Source of the DNA: CAZDIO01 sp964505555
GTDB lineage: Bacteria > Bdellovibrionota_C > UBA2361 > SZUA-149 > CAZDIO01
Reading direction: 5' to 3'
Length of the DNA: 64,000 bases
Assembly (NCBI GenBank): GCA_964505555.1
Contig: CAZDIO010000102.1
Location: 17,021 to 81,020 of the forward strand
Part shown: piece after piece, positions 42,361 through 50,713 of the stretch
Layout: each line of letters opens with the position of its first letter
How positions within the stretch are numbered: the stretch's first letter is position 1
The notes under the pieces: model-generated
Database searches by the model: none
Told to the model about the DNA's origin: nothing
What the model saw: only the letters and a program-made list of their open reading frames with translations
Made by a program: the position numbers and the translations under genes

Positions 42361-42816
42361 AAAGCAAGTAAAAGGATTTTACTGGACTTCTGCTGATGCA
42401 CGGCGACTGCATTTGCTCTCTATTTGAATCCCGACTGAGGATCTGGAGAGTTTTATTAAATTACAGCTTATGATTATTGAACACAGAGTTTCACAGGGTT
42501 ACACAGAGTGTGGGAATAATTAAGATAATTTAAACTCTGTGTAACCCTGTGAAACTCTGTGTTCAACCTTCCCTTTTTGCCTGTGGGCATGTGGAGTTAC
42601 CGATTGCTCTAAGAAAAATCATTGATGAAGGCCAATTAAGCTGAGGCAAATTGCCTCAGTAGATTCAAAATGCATCAGCGATCATTATTCTAACCCTCTG
42701 AAACTGTTCAGATCTTCTTTCACACCAAAGTTGGCATGACCTTGCAATAGAAACGGTAGGTTCTTGCTACAGGTTCTTTTTGTTTTTTAGTCAGAAAACT
42801 TAGCAAGGAGGACTTT
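42361..42816. other. Gene-free stretch upstream of the T3SS operon
   Basis: This 456-bp gap contains the family A copy at 42477-42566 and a perfect 8-bp hairpin CTGAGGCA-AAT-TGCCTCAG at 42641-42659. TTGGCATGACCTTGCA at 42731-42746 resembles a sigma-54 site with spacing one base short. No ORF is credible. Confidence 0.5.
42477..42566. repeat. Family A palindromic repeat, right flank of the higBA remnant
   Basis: Full-length arms as in 41725-41813. The loop (GTGGGAATAATTAAGATAAT then TTAA) is inverted with respect to that copy, while the flanking GATTATTGAAC and CAACCTTCC are in the same direction. Confidence 0.88.
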
Positions 42817-43530
42817 GTGGTGAAAGGGACAACGGAAAAATTAACTGAAGAGCAGATTCCCCTCGTAATTGAAAATATTCTTTATGCAAAAAAACTGGCG
42901 AGGCAGTTTTATCAACAACGAAGCCACTTCGGTTTCGATGTTGAGGATTTTGAAGGCGCAGCATTGTTTGGATTATGTGACGCTGCAAGGAGGTTTGAGC
43001 CTGATAAGACACTTCATTTTAGAACATTTTCCTATTTTCGCATTCGGGGTGCGATGTATGATCTGCTGCGACATGGGGGGGGAATTTCGAAGAAACACTT
43101 CAAGTGTTTCATTGAAAATCGAAATCAAACGGGAGAGGGGACAAAACCTCGAGCAGAGGAAGAAGGGAGCCTCCCCTATTCATTTGCAAGAACTGCTGAG
43201 GAGTTATCGAGCATTATTGCCACGATTGAAGAGATCGATATCGCTGTGCATGTCAGCACGGACAGCGAGATTCCTGAACTCAGCTACGCACGAGACCTAA
43301 ATCCTGAAGAGATCAATACCATTCGTGCAACCCGGTCCTATATTAGAAAACTTATCTCTCAACTTCCCACTGAACAACGAACCGTAATTGAACTTCGCTA
43401 CTACAATGGCGCTACCTTTGATGAAATTAGCGCAAATCTCGGTGGGCACTCACGGAGTTGGGTTTCACGAACCCATGTTCGAGCTCTTGATAATTTGCGA
43501 GGGATGATTCTTAGCGAAAGGAGAGTGTAA
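42817..43530 (+). CDS. FliA/WhiG-like sigma-70-family sigma factor heading the T3SS operon
   Basis: The 237 residues show sigma region 2 (DVEDFEGAALFGLCDAARRFEPDKTLHFRTFSYFRIRGAMYDLLRHGG) and region 4 (LISQLPTEQRTVIELRYYNGATFDEISANLGGHSRSWVSRTHVRAL). The segment between them is divergent. The RIRGAM pattern groups it with flagellar-type sigma factors. A strong AAGGAGG lies five bases before GTG 42817; GTG 42820, at eight bases, is an equally good start. Its stop TAA overlaps the sctJ ATG by one base, so it is expected to be coexpressed with the secretion genes and probably controls them or their effectors. Confidence 0.87.
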   Translation: MVKGTTEKLTEEQIPLVIENILYAKKLARQFYQQRSHFGFDVEDFEGAALFGLCDAARRFEPDKTLHFRTFSYFRIRGAMYDLLRHGGGISKKHFKCFIENRNQTGEGTKPRAEEEGSLPYSFARTAEELSSIIATIEEIDIAVHVSTDSEIPELSYARDLNPEEINTIRATRSYIRKLISQLPTEQRTVIELRYYNGATFDEISANLGGHSRSWVSRTHVRALDNLRGMILSERRV

Positions 43531-44465
43531 TGACATCCTCAAAATGGAAAGGAATTTTTCTTGCGCTCGTAGCGTTTTTTCAGGTCAGTTGTAAAGAGAC
43601 CGTTCTTCATAACTTAGATGAGGTGCGAGCCAATCAGGTAAAAGTAACACTAGAGAAACGAGGAATTACTGCGCAAAAGCTTTTTGAAGGGAGCGGATGG
43701 AGTATTCGAGTCAAGCGTGCTGACGAAACAGAGGCACTCTCGATTCTTGAAGAAAGCAGAGTTCTCAAACGGAATCTCCGAACCCCGATAGAACCACCAA
43801 AGGGGCTTATTCCAAGCCGAGAGGAACGAGCATCATTTTCAGAACGGCAACTGGCGGCAAGTTTAGAAAGTACTCTTGAGCGCTTACCCTATGTGCTAGA
43901 AGCTCGAGTTCATCTGAACTTAAATGCCGAAGAGAACCTTCAAATGGTTTTGCCAAAAGAGGGCCATACGGGAAGTGCTCTGATTGTCACCGATGATCAT
44001 ATGCCTGATCATTTAGCAATTCAAAAATCTCAAGTACAACAACTCATTGCAGGAGCATCAGGAGTAAACCCACAATCAATCTCGGTAGTAATCGCCAAAG
44101 CAAGTGCTGAAAACTACGCAGAGCCACAGATCCATAAAGTAGCAAAGCCAGTAGAGACGACGAAAAAAGATACTCCCTCCCATTCTCCATCGTGGATAAA
44201 AAAGCTGATAGTGCATGCTCGACAGTATCAAACATTTTTAATCTATCTCGCTGGGGTATTAATTGCAGTTCTTGCACTCCGATTGATTTTTCGAAAAAAC
44301 CCATTTCGAAGTGAGCAAACAATACCGAGTTTTCAAATGCCTCCTCTGAAGAACTCAAAAAATACCGTCTCCTCTGGTGTTCTGGTCAACGGTACCCAAC
44401 ACGGAAATGGCAGTCAGTTTAAACTGCAACCAAACAAACAACATGAAACATTGGAGGTGTACTAA
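43530..44465 (+). CDS. sctJ: T3SS inner-membrane ring lipoprotein SctJ (YscJ/PrgK-like)
   Basis: This 311-residue protein has an N-terminal lipoprotein signal with the acylated Cys21 in FFQVSCKETV. The YscJ ring domain 1 follows (LHNLDEVRANQVKVTLEKRGI), then a linker and ring domain 2 (SLESTLERLPYVLEARVHLN, LIAGASGVNPQSISVVIAKAS). One C-terminal membrane helix (residues 235-254) and a short basic cytoplasmic tail close it. Lipidation plus a C-terminal anchor identifies SctJ rather than flagellar FliF. It assembles with SctD (not seen here) into the basal-body ring. Confidence 0.93.
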   Translation: MTSSKWKGIFLALVAFFQVSCKETVLHNLDEVRANQVKVTLEKRGITAQKLFEGSGWSIRVKRADETEALSILEESRVLKRNLRTPIEPPKGLIPSREERASFSERQLAASLESTLERLPYVLEARVHLNLNAEENLQMVLPKEGHTGSALIVTDDHMPDHLAIQKSQVQQLIAGASGVNPQSISVVIAKASAENYAEPQIHKVAKPVETTKKDTPSHSPSWIKKLIVHARQYQTFLIYLAGVLIAVLALRLIFRKNPFRSEQTIPSFQMPPLKNSKNTVSSGVLVNGTQHGNGSQFKLQPNKQHETLEVY

Positions 44466-44466
44466 G

Positions 44467-44742
44467 ATGATGGCTTCTTCTTTAAATATCCATTGCTCAC
44501 GGCGATGTGAATTGCTTCTCTGCTTAAGTTATCTCCTTACCCCAGAAGCAGTTACTTCCATCGCCTCAAAATTAGCAACCAATCGCGATCAAGCCGCGAG
44601 AAACCTTGCTCAGGCGATGATGTCACTCTCTCCTCAGTATGTACGAGACCTGAGTTTAAAAACACTTGCCAATGCCGGAATGAGTATCGGTAATTATAAA
44701 AACCAAACGCATGCTCACGGGGTAGCCTCGAGGAAGTTGTAA
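44467..44742 (+). CDS. Small unknown protein in the T3SS operon
   Basis: This 91-residue protein starts at ATG 44467, with GGAGG about 11 bases upstream; the open frame extends upstream over sctJ but lacks support. It contains helices (SRRCELLLCLSYLLTPEAVTS, NRDQAARNLAQAMM) and a polar tail. It lies between sctJ and sctQ, the place where small cytosolic sorting-platform proteins such as SctK are often encoded. I see no decisive motif, so it is left as unknown. Confidence 0.6.
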   Translation: MMASSLNIHCSRRCELLLCLSYLLTPEAVTSIASKLATNRDQAARNLAQAMMSLSPQYVRDLSLKTLANAGMSIGNYKNQTHAHGVASRKL

Positions 44743-44743
44743 A

Positions 44744-45667
44744 ATGAAAGAGAACGACAACAATACGTTTGTTGCTGTAATCAGAGCAAAACTTCAAGCA
44801 GGGGGGCGCACTCTCGCATCAACGGAAAATGCACCACTGCATACACTACGATTTCGGATGATGGCAAATCAATTTCTCTCTATTCTTTCTTCGTTACTTT
44901 CTTTACATCTTACAAAGGAAGTTCATATCTCACTTGATGAGTCATCAACCTTTCCTCGATCACCTGAAGAGGGGTGCGATGGAGAACAGGTGATCGTGAA
45001 TCTTCGAGTGTATCATCAAAATATACAACTTGTTTTACCCGGAGAGCTTGTTCATGACCTTGGTGCTTACGTCCTTCATAAGATGCCAACAGCGGTAATC
45101 TCTTCTCTCACGAACGAAGAGATTACCGCTGTGAGTTTCTTAATCGCTTCAGTCCTTGCTGATCGAGCGCTCTCGAAACAACGAATCTACCTCTCTTCAG
45201 TGCACAAAAAATGTAACGAAGAAAAACAAGAGACCTCAAAACGCGATCGAGAACAAAATCAGCAACTCTGTGTATCAGCCACGGTTGATAAGAGTCACTA
45301 CCGAGTGCTCGTACGTATCCCCGAGGAGCTTGTTGGGCGTTTAGAAAGTTATGGGAAATTAATCTTTCATAGGGAACAAACAACACGTCTTCTTTCAAGG
45401 GTGTTTGCGCAGTGGTCGCTGCAACTTCGACTCAACGTAGGATCGCTTCACGGTCTTACTGCGCTAAAAGAAGGTCAACGTTTTCCACTTACAGAGTCTA
45501 CGGGGGCACTTTTTTCTCCAAGCCCTCTCTGTGGTGAAGAAGGGGTAGCGGTTGAAATACTTTCTGCAAGTATTCCTGGACTTTTAAAATTACGAATTAG
45601 GGGAGAAAAAGATTTATATCAACGCACTCAATGGAGGAATAATGACCAGAGAAGATGCCCACAGTAA
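44744..45667 (+). CDS. SctQ-like C-ring protein, N-terminal part with first SPOA domain
   Basis: The 307 residues consist of an N-terminal domain (residues 1-200) of the YscQ/SpaO type and a C-terminal SPOA1-like segment. The segment is QWSLQLRLNVGSLHGLTALKEGQRFPLT and ends in strands near VAVEILSASIPGLLKLRI. A second SPOA domain is not in this protein but in the next gene, which overlaps its 3' end by 26 bp. The pair thus looks like a split SctQ, as in systems where SctQ and SctQ-C are separate polypeptides. It would form the cytosolic sorting platform. Detection of SPOA1 by eye is only moderately certain. Confidence 0.75.
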   Translation: MKENDNNTFVAVIRAKLQAGGRTLASTENAPLHTLRFRMMANQFLSILSSLLSLHLTKEVHISLDESSTFPRSPEEGCDGEQVIVNLRVYHQNIQLVLPGELVHDLGAYVLHKMPTAVISSLTNEEITAVSFLIASVLADRALSKQRIYLSSVHKKCNEEKQETSKRDREQNQQLCVSATVDKSHYRVLVRIPEELVGRLESYGKLIFHREQTTRLLSRVFAQWSLQLRLNVGSLHGLTALKEGQRFPLTESTGALFSPSPLCGEEGVAVEILSASIPGLLKLRIRGEKDLYQRTQWRNNDQRRCPQ

Positions 45668-46007
45668 TGAATTGTTTAGAGAATTTACAAATCACCATAC
45701 CCAGACGATGAACCAAAATGGGGAATCGGCTCGTGAAATAAAGCGAGAAAGCGGCTCATTGCTTACATTGCAGCAAGCAAAATTTCTTTCAGAGATACAG
45801 GTTGGGCTTGATGTCGAGATCGGAAAACTCTCCATCCCAGCAGATAAACTCATTGATCTCCTTCCTGGGCAAACATTTGAGTTTGAGTTTGATCCGCTTC
45901 TAGAGGTTTCGCTCTCACTGGGAGGAGAAAAGATAGCAAAAGCTAAATTCATGCTTGATGGAGAGACGCTCTATCTTGAAGTGAGCTCAGTAAAAACCAC
46001 TTTATGA
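45642..46007 (+). CDS. SPOA/FliN-like C-ring protein (SctQ C-terminal part)
   Basis: This 121-residue protein ends in a clear SPOA domain: LSEIQVGLDVEIGKLSIPAD, LIDLLPGQTFEFEF, and SLSLGGEKIAKAKFMLDGETLYLEVS. The N-terminal 45 residues are polar and probably disordered. SPOA domains pair with the partner domain of SctQ to form the cytoplasmic ring or pods of T3SS and flagella. GGAGG lies about five bases before the ATG at 45642. Since flagellar genes other than flagellin are absent here and sct genes surround it, it belongs to the T3SS. It could be an independent protein or an internal-start product equivalent to SctQ-C. Confidence 0.87.
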   Translation: MTREDAHSNELFREFTNHHTQTMNQNGESAREIKRESGSLLTLQQAKFLSEIQVGLDVEIGKLSIPADKLIDLLPGQTFEFEFDPLLEVSLSLGGEKIAKAKFMLDGETLYLEVSSVKTTL

Positions 46008-46102
46008 CAAAACCGATCGGAAACCATTGATGGAAATAAACGATAATACGTACGAGACCTAAAAACTGTTGTGAATTAATTGAATTAATAAGGAGAAATA
46101 AC

Positions 46103-46405
46103 ATGTCAGATGTAGCCTCGGCGCTTTTTAATATCGGAAGTGTTGTGCGTGAAACCGCAAGTTACTTACCAGAACCTGCAACGCAAGGCGTTAGTATGTT
46201 TTCTGACGTTATGGATATCGTAAAAAGCCTCACCGGTAATGGTGTTGGTGGAGTTCCTACCGAGATCGGCGGGGACTTTATGGAACTTCTTGAATTGCAG
46301 ATTCAAACTCAGCTTGAGCTTCAGACGGTATCAATGGTGTCAAACGTTGAGAAGTCTGAACACGAATCAAAGATGGCTGCGATTCGAAACGTTCGCGTAA
46401 ACTAA
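46103..46405 (+). CDS. Small T3SS protein, candidate inner-rod (SctI-like)
   Basis: The 100-residue protein is mostly helical, with the C-terminal part DFMELLELQIQTQLELQTVSM followed by NVEKSEHESKMAAIRNVRVN. Glutamine-rich C-terminal helices of this kind occur in inner-rod proteins and in needle-complex adaptors of T3SS. Position between sctQ and sctV and length fit SctI. A clear AAGGAGAA precedes the ATG. A 95-bp gap separates it from the SPOA gene and could hold an internal promoter. The identification is only tentative. Confidence 0.55.
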   Translation: MSDVASALFNIGSVVRETASYLPEPATQGVSMFSDVMDIVKSLTGNGVGGVPTEIGGDFMELLELQIQTQLELQTVSMVSNVEKSEHESKMAAIRNVRVN

Positions 46406-46433
46406 AACAAGAAAATTAGATTGGAGAAATACT

Positions 46434-46751
46434 ATGGCCGTATCAAGTGTAACCACCGCTGCACCTCAAACAGCCGAAGGAAAAGCAGCAAAGAGTGAAG
46501 GTGAAGATAAAAAGGAGCGCACCTCTCAGGTGAACCAATGGGGAAAAGAGATCCTTGATTTAAAAACCTCAAATGCGCGTCTTCTTGAGATCGTTGAAGC
46601 AGCAACAAAAGAGGCAAATGATAGCCCCTGGGTGATGAACATGATTGAAAAGTTCATCGGTCAACGGGCGGTAAAGGGTGCCGCTGTTTCAAACATGATT
46701 CAAGCAATCATGGAAACGATGAAACGAATCGCTAATAATATTGGGCGTTAG
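46434..46751 (+). CDS. Small T3SS protein, candidate needle subunit (SctF-like)
   Basis: The 105 residues form a disordered N-terminal 30 and a helix-turn-helix-like remainder (KEILDLKTSNARLLEIVEAA ... VSNMIQAIMETMKRIANNIGR). Needle proteins are short, helical-hairpin proteins of 70-100 residues with the C-terminal helix essential for polymerisation. The size and place beside the putative inner rod fit. The usual Pro between helices is matched only loosely by DSPWVMN. TTGGAGAA precedes the ATG. A chaperone or tip-associated protein is a possible alternative. Confidence 0.5.
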   Translation: MAVSSVTTAAPQTAEGKAAKSEGEDKKERTSQVNQWGKEILDLKTSNARLLEIVEAATKEANDSPWVMNMIEKFIGQRAVKGAAVSNMIQAIMETMKRIANNIGR

Positions 46752-46762
46752 TTTCTGATTCC

Positions 46763-48841
46763 ATGAGGCAGCACGCCAAAATACGCGATATTTTACTCCC
46801 TATCGCTGTTGTTGCGGTAGTAGGGATGATGATTTTTCCTTTACCATCAGGAGTGCTCGATGCGCTCCTGATGGTAAATATCGCGTTTTCTTTAGTTCTT
46901 CTGGTAAGTTCTGTTTATCTTTCTGAACCAAGACACTTTACCTCCCTTCCAGCGATCCTTCTCCTCTCCACTCTTTTTCGCTTAGGATTAAACGTTTCAA
47001 CAACACGACAGATTCTTGGTCATGCCGAGGCACCTGAGATTATTGTTGCCTTTGGTTCTTTTGTTGTAACTGGAAGTTTAATTGTCGGTGCGGTGGTATT
47101 TTTGATTATCACCGTAGTGCAGTTTCTAGTGATCACCAAGGGGGCAGAGAGAGTTGCTGAGGTTGCCGCGAGATTTACCCTCGATGCGATGCCTGGAAAA
47201 CAGATGGCGATTGATGCTGATGTGCGTTCAGGTTCCATTAGTGTTGAAGAGGCAAAGGAGCGAAGGCTTGAATTACAACAGGAATCAAAACTCTACGGTG
47301 CCCTTGATGGGGCGATGAAGTTTATCAAAGGGGACGCAATTGCTGGTTTGATCATCATCGTTATTAATATCACCGCAGGCCTTGCTGTGGGGGTAACACA
47401 GATGGGGCTTAGTTTTTCAGAGGCTCTTCATAAGTACACCCTCTATACGATTGGTGATGGCCTTGTTTCACAACTTCCGGCACTTCTTGTCTCTGTGGCA
47501 GCGGGGATTGTAATTACCAGGGTTGAAAATAAAAGTGGGGCTTTTCTCGGAAGAGATATCTTTGTTCAACTCGGTGCAGAACCTCAAGCCGTGGCCACCA
47601 GTGGAGGAGTGCTTCTTCTTCTCTCACTTGTTCCTGCGTTGCCAGGAATTCCTTTTTTTGTTGTTGGGGTAATTCTTCTTTCTCTTGCAAGAAAGACAAG
47701 TCTTCGACAGAAAAGCTCTGAACAGGGAAGGACAGATTCAGAGTTTCGACCAAAGGTATTTTCTCCACTCGTTTTAGTTCTCTCCCCCGGAGCTGCCGTT
47801 CTTCTTCAACGGCTCGGCACCCTTCCCAAGGCGATTCATCAATTACGAAGCGAGATGTTTCAAAAATGGGGGGTGATTGTTCCCGATGTCCAATTTGATC
47901 TAGAAAAAGGGGAGAGTGAGATCGCTCTCTGGGTTACTCTTCATGGAGTGCAAGTTGATTCGCTTCGTGGAGATGAAAAAGATTCTGGAGTTTTTGTTGA
48001 GAAAACTATTCAATGCTTACAACAGTCCATTGAAGCTCATCTTTCTGAACTCATCGATGATACGCAAACAAGAATGCTTCTTGAGGTTCATCAAAGCGTT
48101 GCCGAGGATCTGATCAATAGTGTCATTCCTGAGATGTTGAGTATTACGGCGCTCACGACAATTCTTCGGCAGTTAGTTATTGAGGGGATCCATATTCGTC
48201 AGATGCGTTCGATCCTCCAAGCCGTAGCAGAATCTCATCTTCGCGAGCAGGAGATGAGCCTTTCACTCCCGAGTGCTTCCGGTGCAAATTCACAACGTCT
48301 GCAACTTTTAGGGAAGAAAGAAGGAGCGACAAGGCAAGGACGAGAGCTCCTTGCTGATGTGAGAATCTCTTTAAAGCGAGTTATTTCAAAACAGATCACG
48401 GATGATAATTGGAATTTACAAGCCTTCATCTGTGCGCCTCTTTTGGAACAGATATTTTCCTCTCCCGTTGCCCTTGGAGCGCCCATTGAACCGGGAATAC
48501 GTGAAAGCATTTTGAATCAGATTAATAAAGCATTCTCTACACAAAATACCCCCACAAAAGTTCTCTTAACTTCTAAACAGTCACGAACAAATCTCTTCAA
48601 CCTGATTCGTTTTGACTGTCCAATGGTCTCAGTTATCGCAATTGATGAGCTGGCTCCTGAAGTGACGCTCAGTATTCTTGGGGAGATAAAATTAGAAACT
48701 GGAGAGACAGCAGACAGTGAGGAGCAGGAAGGGGGCAAGAGTAAGAAGATTCAGGAAGAGACTCAAGCTAAACCGGAGCGGAGAGTTTTTCGAAATGTTT
48801 CTGAAGTGAGAACAAAAGATTCTCAGAAGATCGCAGCATAA
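46763..48841 (+). CDS. sctV: T3SS export-gate protein SctV (FlhA/InvA family)
   Basis: The 692-residue protein has about eight N-terminal membrane helices, with the FHIPEP motif region VITKGAERVAEVAARFTLDA and MPGKQMAIDADVRSGSI near residues 126-160. A linker and a cytoplasmic domain of about 350 residues follow (FRPKVFSPLVLVLSPGAAVL ... VISVIAIDELAPEVTLSILG). It forms the nonameric export gate that receives substrates. The cytoplasmic domain ends with a polar tail. A strong hairpin lies in the first 100 bases of the coding sequence. The gene is 11 bp behind the putative needle gene. Confidence 0.95.
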   Translation: MRQHAKIRDILLPIAVVAVVGMMIFPLPSGVLDALLMVNIAFSLVLLVSSVYLSEPRHFTSLPAILLLSTLFRLGLNVSTTRQILGHAEAPEIIVAFGSFVVTGSLIVGAVVFLIITVVQFLVITKGAERVAEVAARFTLDAMPGKQMAIDADVRSGSISVEEAKERRLELQQESKLYGALDGAMKFIKGDAIAGLIIIVINITAGLAVGVTQMGLSFSEALHKYTLYTIGDGLVSQLPALLVSVAAGIVITRVENKSGAFLGRDIFVQLGAEPQAVATSGGVLLLLSLVPALPGIPFFVVGVILLSLARKTSLRQKSSEQGRTDSEFRPKVFSPLVLVLSPGAAVLLQRLGTLPKAIHQLRSEMFQKWGVIVPDVQFDLEKGESEIALWVTLHGVQVDSLRGDEKDSGVFVEKTIQCLQQSIEAHLSELIDDTQTRMLLEVHQSVAEDLINSVIPEMLSITALTTILRQLVIEGIHIRQMRSILQAVAESHLREQEMSLSLPSASGANSQRLQLLGKKEGATRQGRELLADVRISLKRVISKQITDDNWNLQAFICAPLLEQIFSSPVALGAPIEPGIRESILNQINKAFSTQNTPTKVLLTSKQSRTNLFNLIRFDCPMVSVIAIDELAPEVTLSILGEIKLETGETADSEEQEGGKSKKIQEETQAKPERRVFRNVSEVRTKDSQKIAA
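46840..46878 (+). other. Strong hairpin in the 5' coding region of sctV
   Basis: TTTACCATCAGGAGTGC pairs with GCGCTCCTGATGGTAAA around a TCGAT loop, a 17-bp stem with one G-U pair. It lies 77-115 bases into the coding sequence and could slow ribosomes or RNA polymerase. Confidence 0.6.
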
Positions 48842-48868
48842 TCTTAGCGCGCTGTATGGGAGGTGAAA

Positions 48869-49480
48869 ATGAATATATCTTATAGAAAAATCTCTCTTCA
48901 TCATTTAGCACTCTGGAGTTTTGTCTGTTTCATTCTTTTCTTGAGTACTGGCTGTATTTACCGAAATAAAAATAGCCTTACGGCTCATGAAGCCGTAACT
49001 CGGGAAACAAAGATGAAGTCACTCCTTGCTTTTAGTGTTTCACAGCTTCGAATCGGAGATGAAGTGGCACTTGATCGCGCCTATGCAACGCTTGAGCTTG
49101 CACGAGAGTTAGACCCAAACGATGCACGAGTGTTTGATGGTTTAGGAAGTGTGGAATGGCGTCGCGAAGGGTATAAGTTAGCGGAGTTCTACTTTAAAAA
49201 AGCGGTATCTCTTGATCCTAACTATTCTCGTCCGTATGCACATCTTTCGCTTGTTGCAGAAAGAAATGGTGATTATCAGGCAGCAAAAGAGCTCCTTCTA
49301 AAATCTCTTGAACTTAATCCTCTTAATTACCGGGCAAGAAACAACTACGCCGCCCTTCTTGTTCGTTACGGAAATCAAACAAGTAATGAACAAACGGCGT
49401 ACTATGAGTTTCTAAAAGTTGCCCGAGGTGCTTCAAAAGAAGATCCCGTTCTTCAGTATAATCTAGGTCGGTTTGAGTAG
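48869..49480 (+). CDS. TPR-repeat lipoprotein, possible T3SS pilotin
   Basis: From ATG 48869 the protein has 203 residues; GGGAGG lies about six bases upstream, which favours this start over GTG 48863. A lipoprotein signal ends at FLSTGC (Cys29). The mature part carries three to four TPR motifs (ARVFDGLGSVEWRREGYKLAEFYFKKAVSLDPN, then PYAHLSLVAERNGDYQAAKELLLKSLELNPLN). The pattern resembles PilF/PilW pilotins, which help secretins reach the outer membrane. It is the last gene of the T3SS string, 27 bp after sctV. The secretin gene is not in the window. Confidence 0.75.
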   Translation: MNISYRKISLHHLALWSFVCFILFLSTGCIYRNKNSLTAHEAVTRETKMKSLLAFSVSQLRIGDEVALDRAYATLELARELDPNDARVFDGLGSVEWRREGYKLAEFYFKKAVSLDPNYSRPYAHLSLVAERNGDYQAAKELLLKSLELNPLNYRARNNYAALLVRYGNQTSNEQTAYYEFLKVARGASKEDPVLQYNLGRFE

Positions 49481-49517
49481 GCGTTATCCGTAGTCGCAGG
49501 AGGAACCTGATTTTTAA

Positions 49518-49605
49518 TTGAACACAGAGTTTCACAGGGTTACACAGAGTAAAGAGAAGAGATTTTAAATTTAACTCTGTGTAACCCTGTGAAACTCTGT
49601 GTTCA
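49518..49605. repeat. Family A palindromic repeat
   Basis: The arms TTGAACACAGAGTTTCACAG / CTGTGAAACTCTGTGTTCA are perfect, with GGTTACACAGAGT inside and an AT-rich loop. It lies 38 bp after the TPR lipoprotein stop and may end the T3SS transcript. Confidence 0.88.
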
Positions 49606-49687
49606 TACCAGAAGCTAAATGGACCTACTCTAGCCTTACAATTCAAAACTTGCTAAGTATTCATTGGAAATCCCTCTTCGGATATTT

Positions 49688-50671
49688 ATGCAAGATCCTC
49701 AATCAACGATAAATGTTTCTTCAATAGATTACTCGCCAACGGTAGGGATAGTAATTATCAATTATAACTGCGCTCCTTATACGCTAGACTGCCTGCGCAC
49801 AGTAGAGAAGCTTTCCTATACAAATTATTTTGTAGTGATCATTGATAACAACTCCCCAGATCTCTCCGGCTACTACTTACAACAAGCGCTCAAAGATAAG
49901 CGGGTAACCGTCATTATCAACCCTGAAAACTGTGGCTTCGGGGCAGGAAACAATATCGGTATTCGTCATGCGTTAGAAGGGGAGGCAGAGTATATCTGGC
50001 TTTTAAATGCAGATACCTTTGTTCATCCTGAGGCACTCTCCCAACTTGTAAAACAAGCAAACGAATATCCTGAGGTTGGAGCGTTTGGAAGTAAGGTTCT
50101 GTATGAGGAAGAACCTTTGTCTCCTAAAAAAGAAGAGGGAAAACCGATAATATGGAGTGCTGGAGCCTCGATAGATTTTTCTAAAGAAGAAGTAAAGATG
50201 TTTGGTTCCCATGAAGAAGATCGAGGGCAGCACGATCAGCTCCGCGAGTGCGAATACATTCCCGGATGCTCACTTTTCTTTCCTGCAAAGGTGATCTCAG
50301 AAGTTGGCTACCTGCCGGAAGAATACTTTATGTATTTTGAAGAAACAGAGTGGTGTACGAGGATGAGAAAAAAGCATTTCAAACTGCTCTATGTTCCAGA
50401 AAGTGTAGTTTGGCACCGGTTTCAAGATAACAAAATGCAAACCCCTTTTGGAGTGTATTATTACAACAGAAATAATCGTTACTTCTGGTTTCGTCAGGGA
50501 GATATCTTTAAAAAAATCGCGATGATTGTGCGAACACTTTTTAAAGACCTTCCCCGTGCACAGAGAGCGTTTAAAAAAGCCCCCGATGAAGCTTCTCGCG
50601 AAATCTTCTCTGCTCACCGAGCTAGCTGTCTTGATTTTCTTTTTGGGAGGTTTGGGAAGAGACGGTATTGA
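49688..50671 (+). CDS. GT2 glycosyltransferase (rhamnosyltransferase-like)
   Basis: The GT-A domain starts close to the N terminus with VGIVIINYNCAPYTLDCLRTV, followed by VVIIDNNSPD and CGFGAGNNIGIRHAL. YIWLLNADTFVHPEALSQLV contains the metal-binding Asp, and YFMYFEETEWCTRMRK has the C-terminal acidic pair. These motifs are those of the rhamnosyltransferase-type GT2 branch, soluble at the cytoplasmic membrane face. I use ATG 49688 (327 residues); TTG 49664 would add eight. No Shine-Dalgarno is clear. It stands between two family A repeats and apart from the other glycan clusters. Confidence 0.87.
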   Translation: MQDPQSTINVSSIDYSPTVGIVIINYNCAPYTLDCLRTVEKLSYTNYFVVIIDNNSPDLSGYYLQQALKDKRVTVIINPENCGFGAGNNIGIRHALEGEAEYIWLLNADTFVHPEALSQLVKQANEYPEVGAFGSKVLYEEEPLSPKKEEGKPIIWSAGASIDFSKEEVKMFGSHEEDRGQHDQLRECEYIPGCSLFFPAKVISEVGYLPEEYFMYFEETEWCTRMRKKHFKLLYVPESVVWHRFQDNKMQTPFGVYYYNRNNRYFWFRQGDIFKKIAMIVRTLFKDLPRAQRAFKKAPDEASREIFSAHRASCLDFLFGRFGKRRY

Positions 50672-50713
50672 GTTAAATATTGATATGTTAAATGTTTGCG
50701 AGTGTTTTTAGGA

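Noticed and set aside
42731..42746. Confident sigma-54 promoter of the T3SS operon
   Set aside because: The distance between the GG and GC elements is one base short, which normally abolishes function; kept only as a low-interest note.
45123..45398. 91-codon minus-strand frame inside the SctQ-like gene
   Set aside because: It is fully contained in a better-supported gene on the other strand and has no ribosome site.
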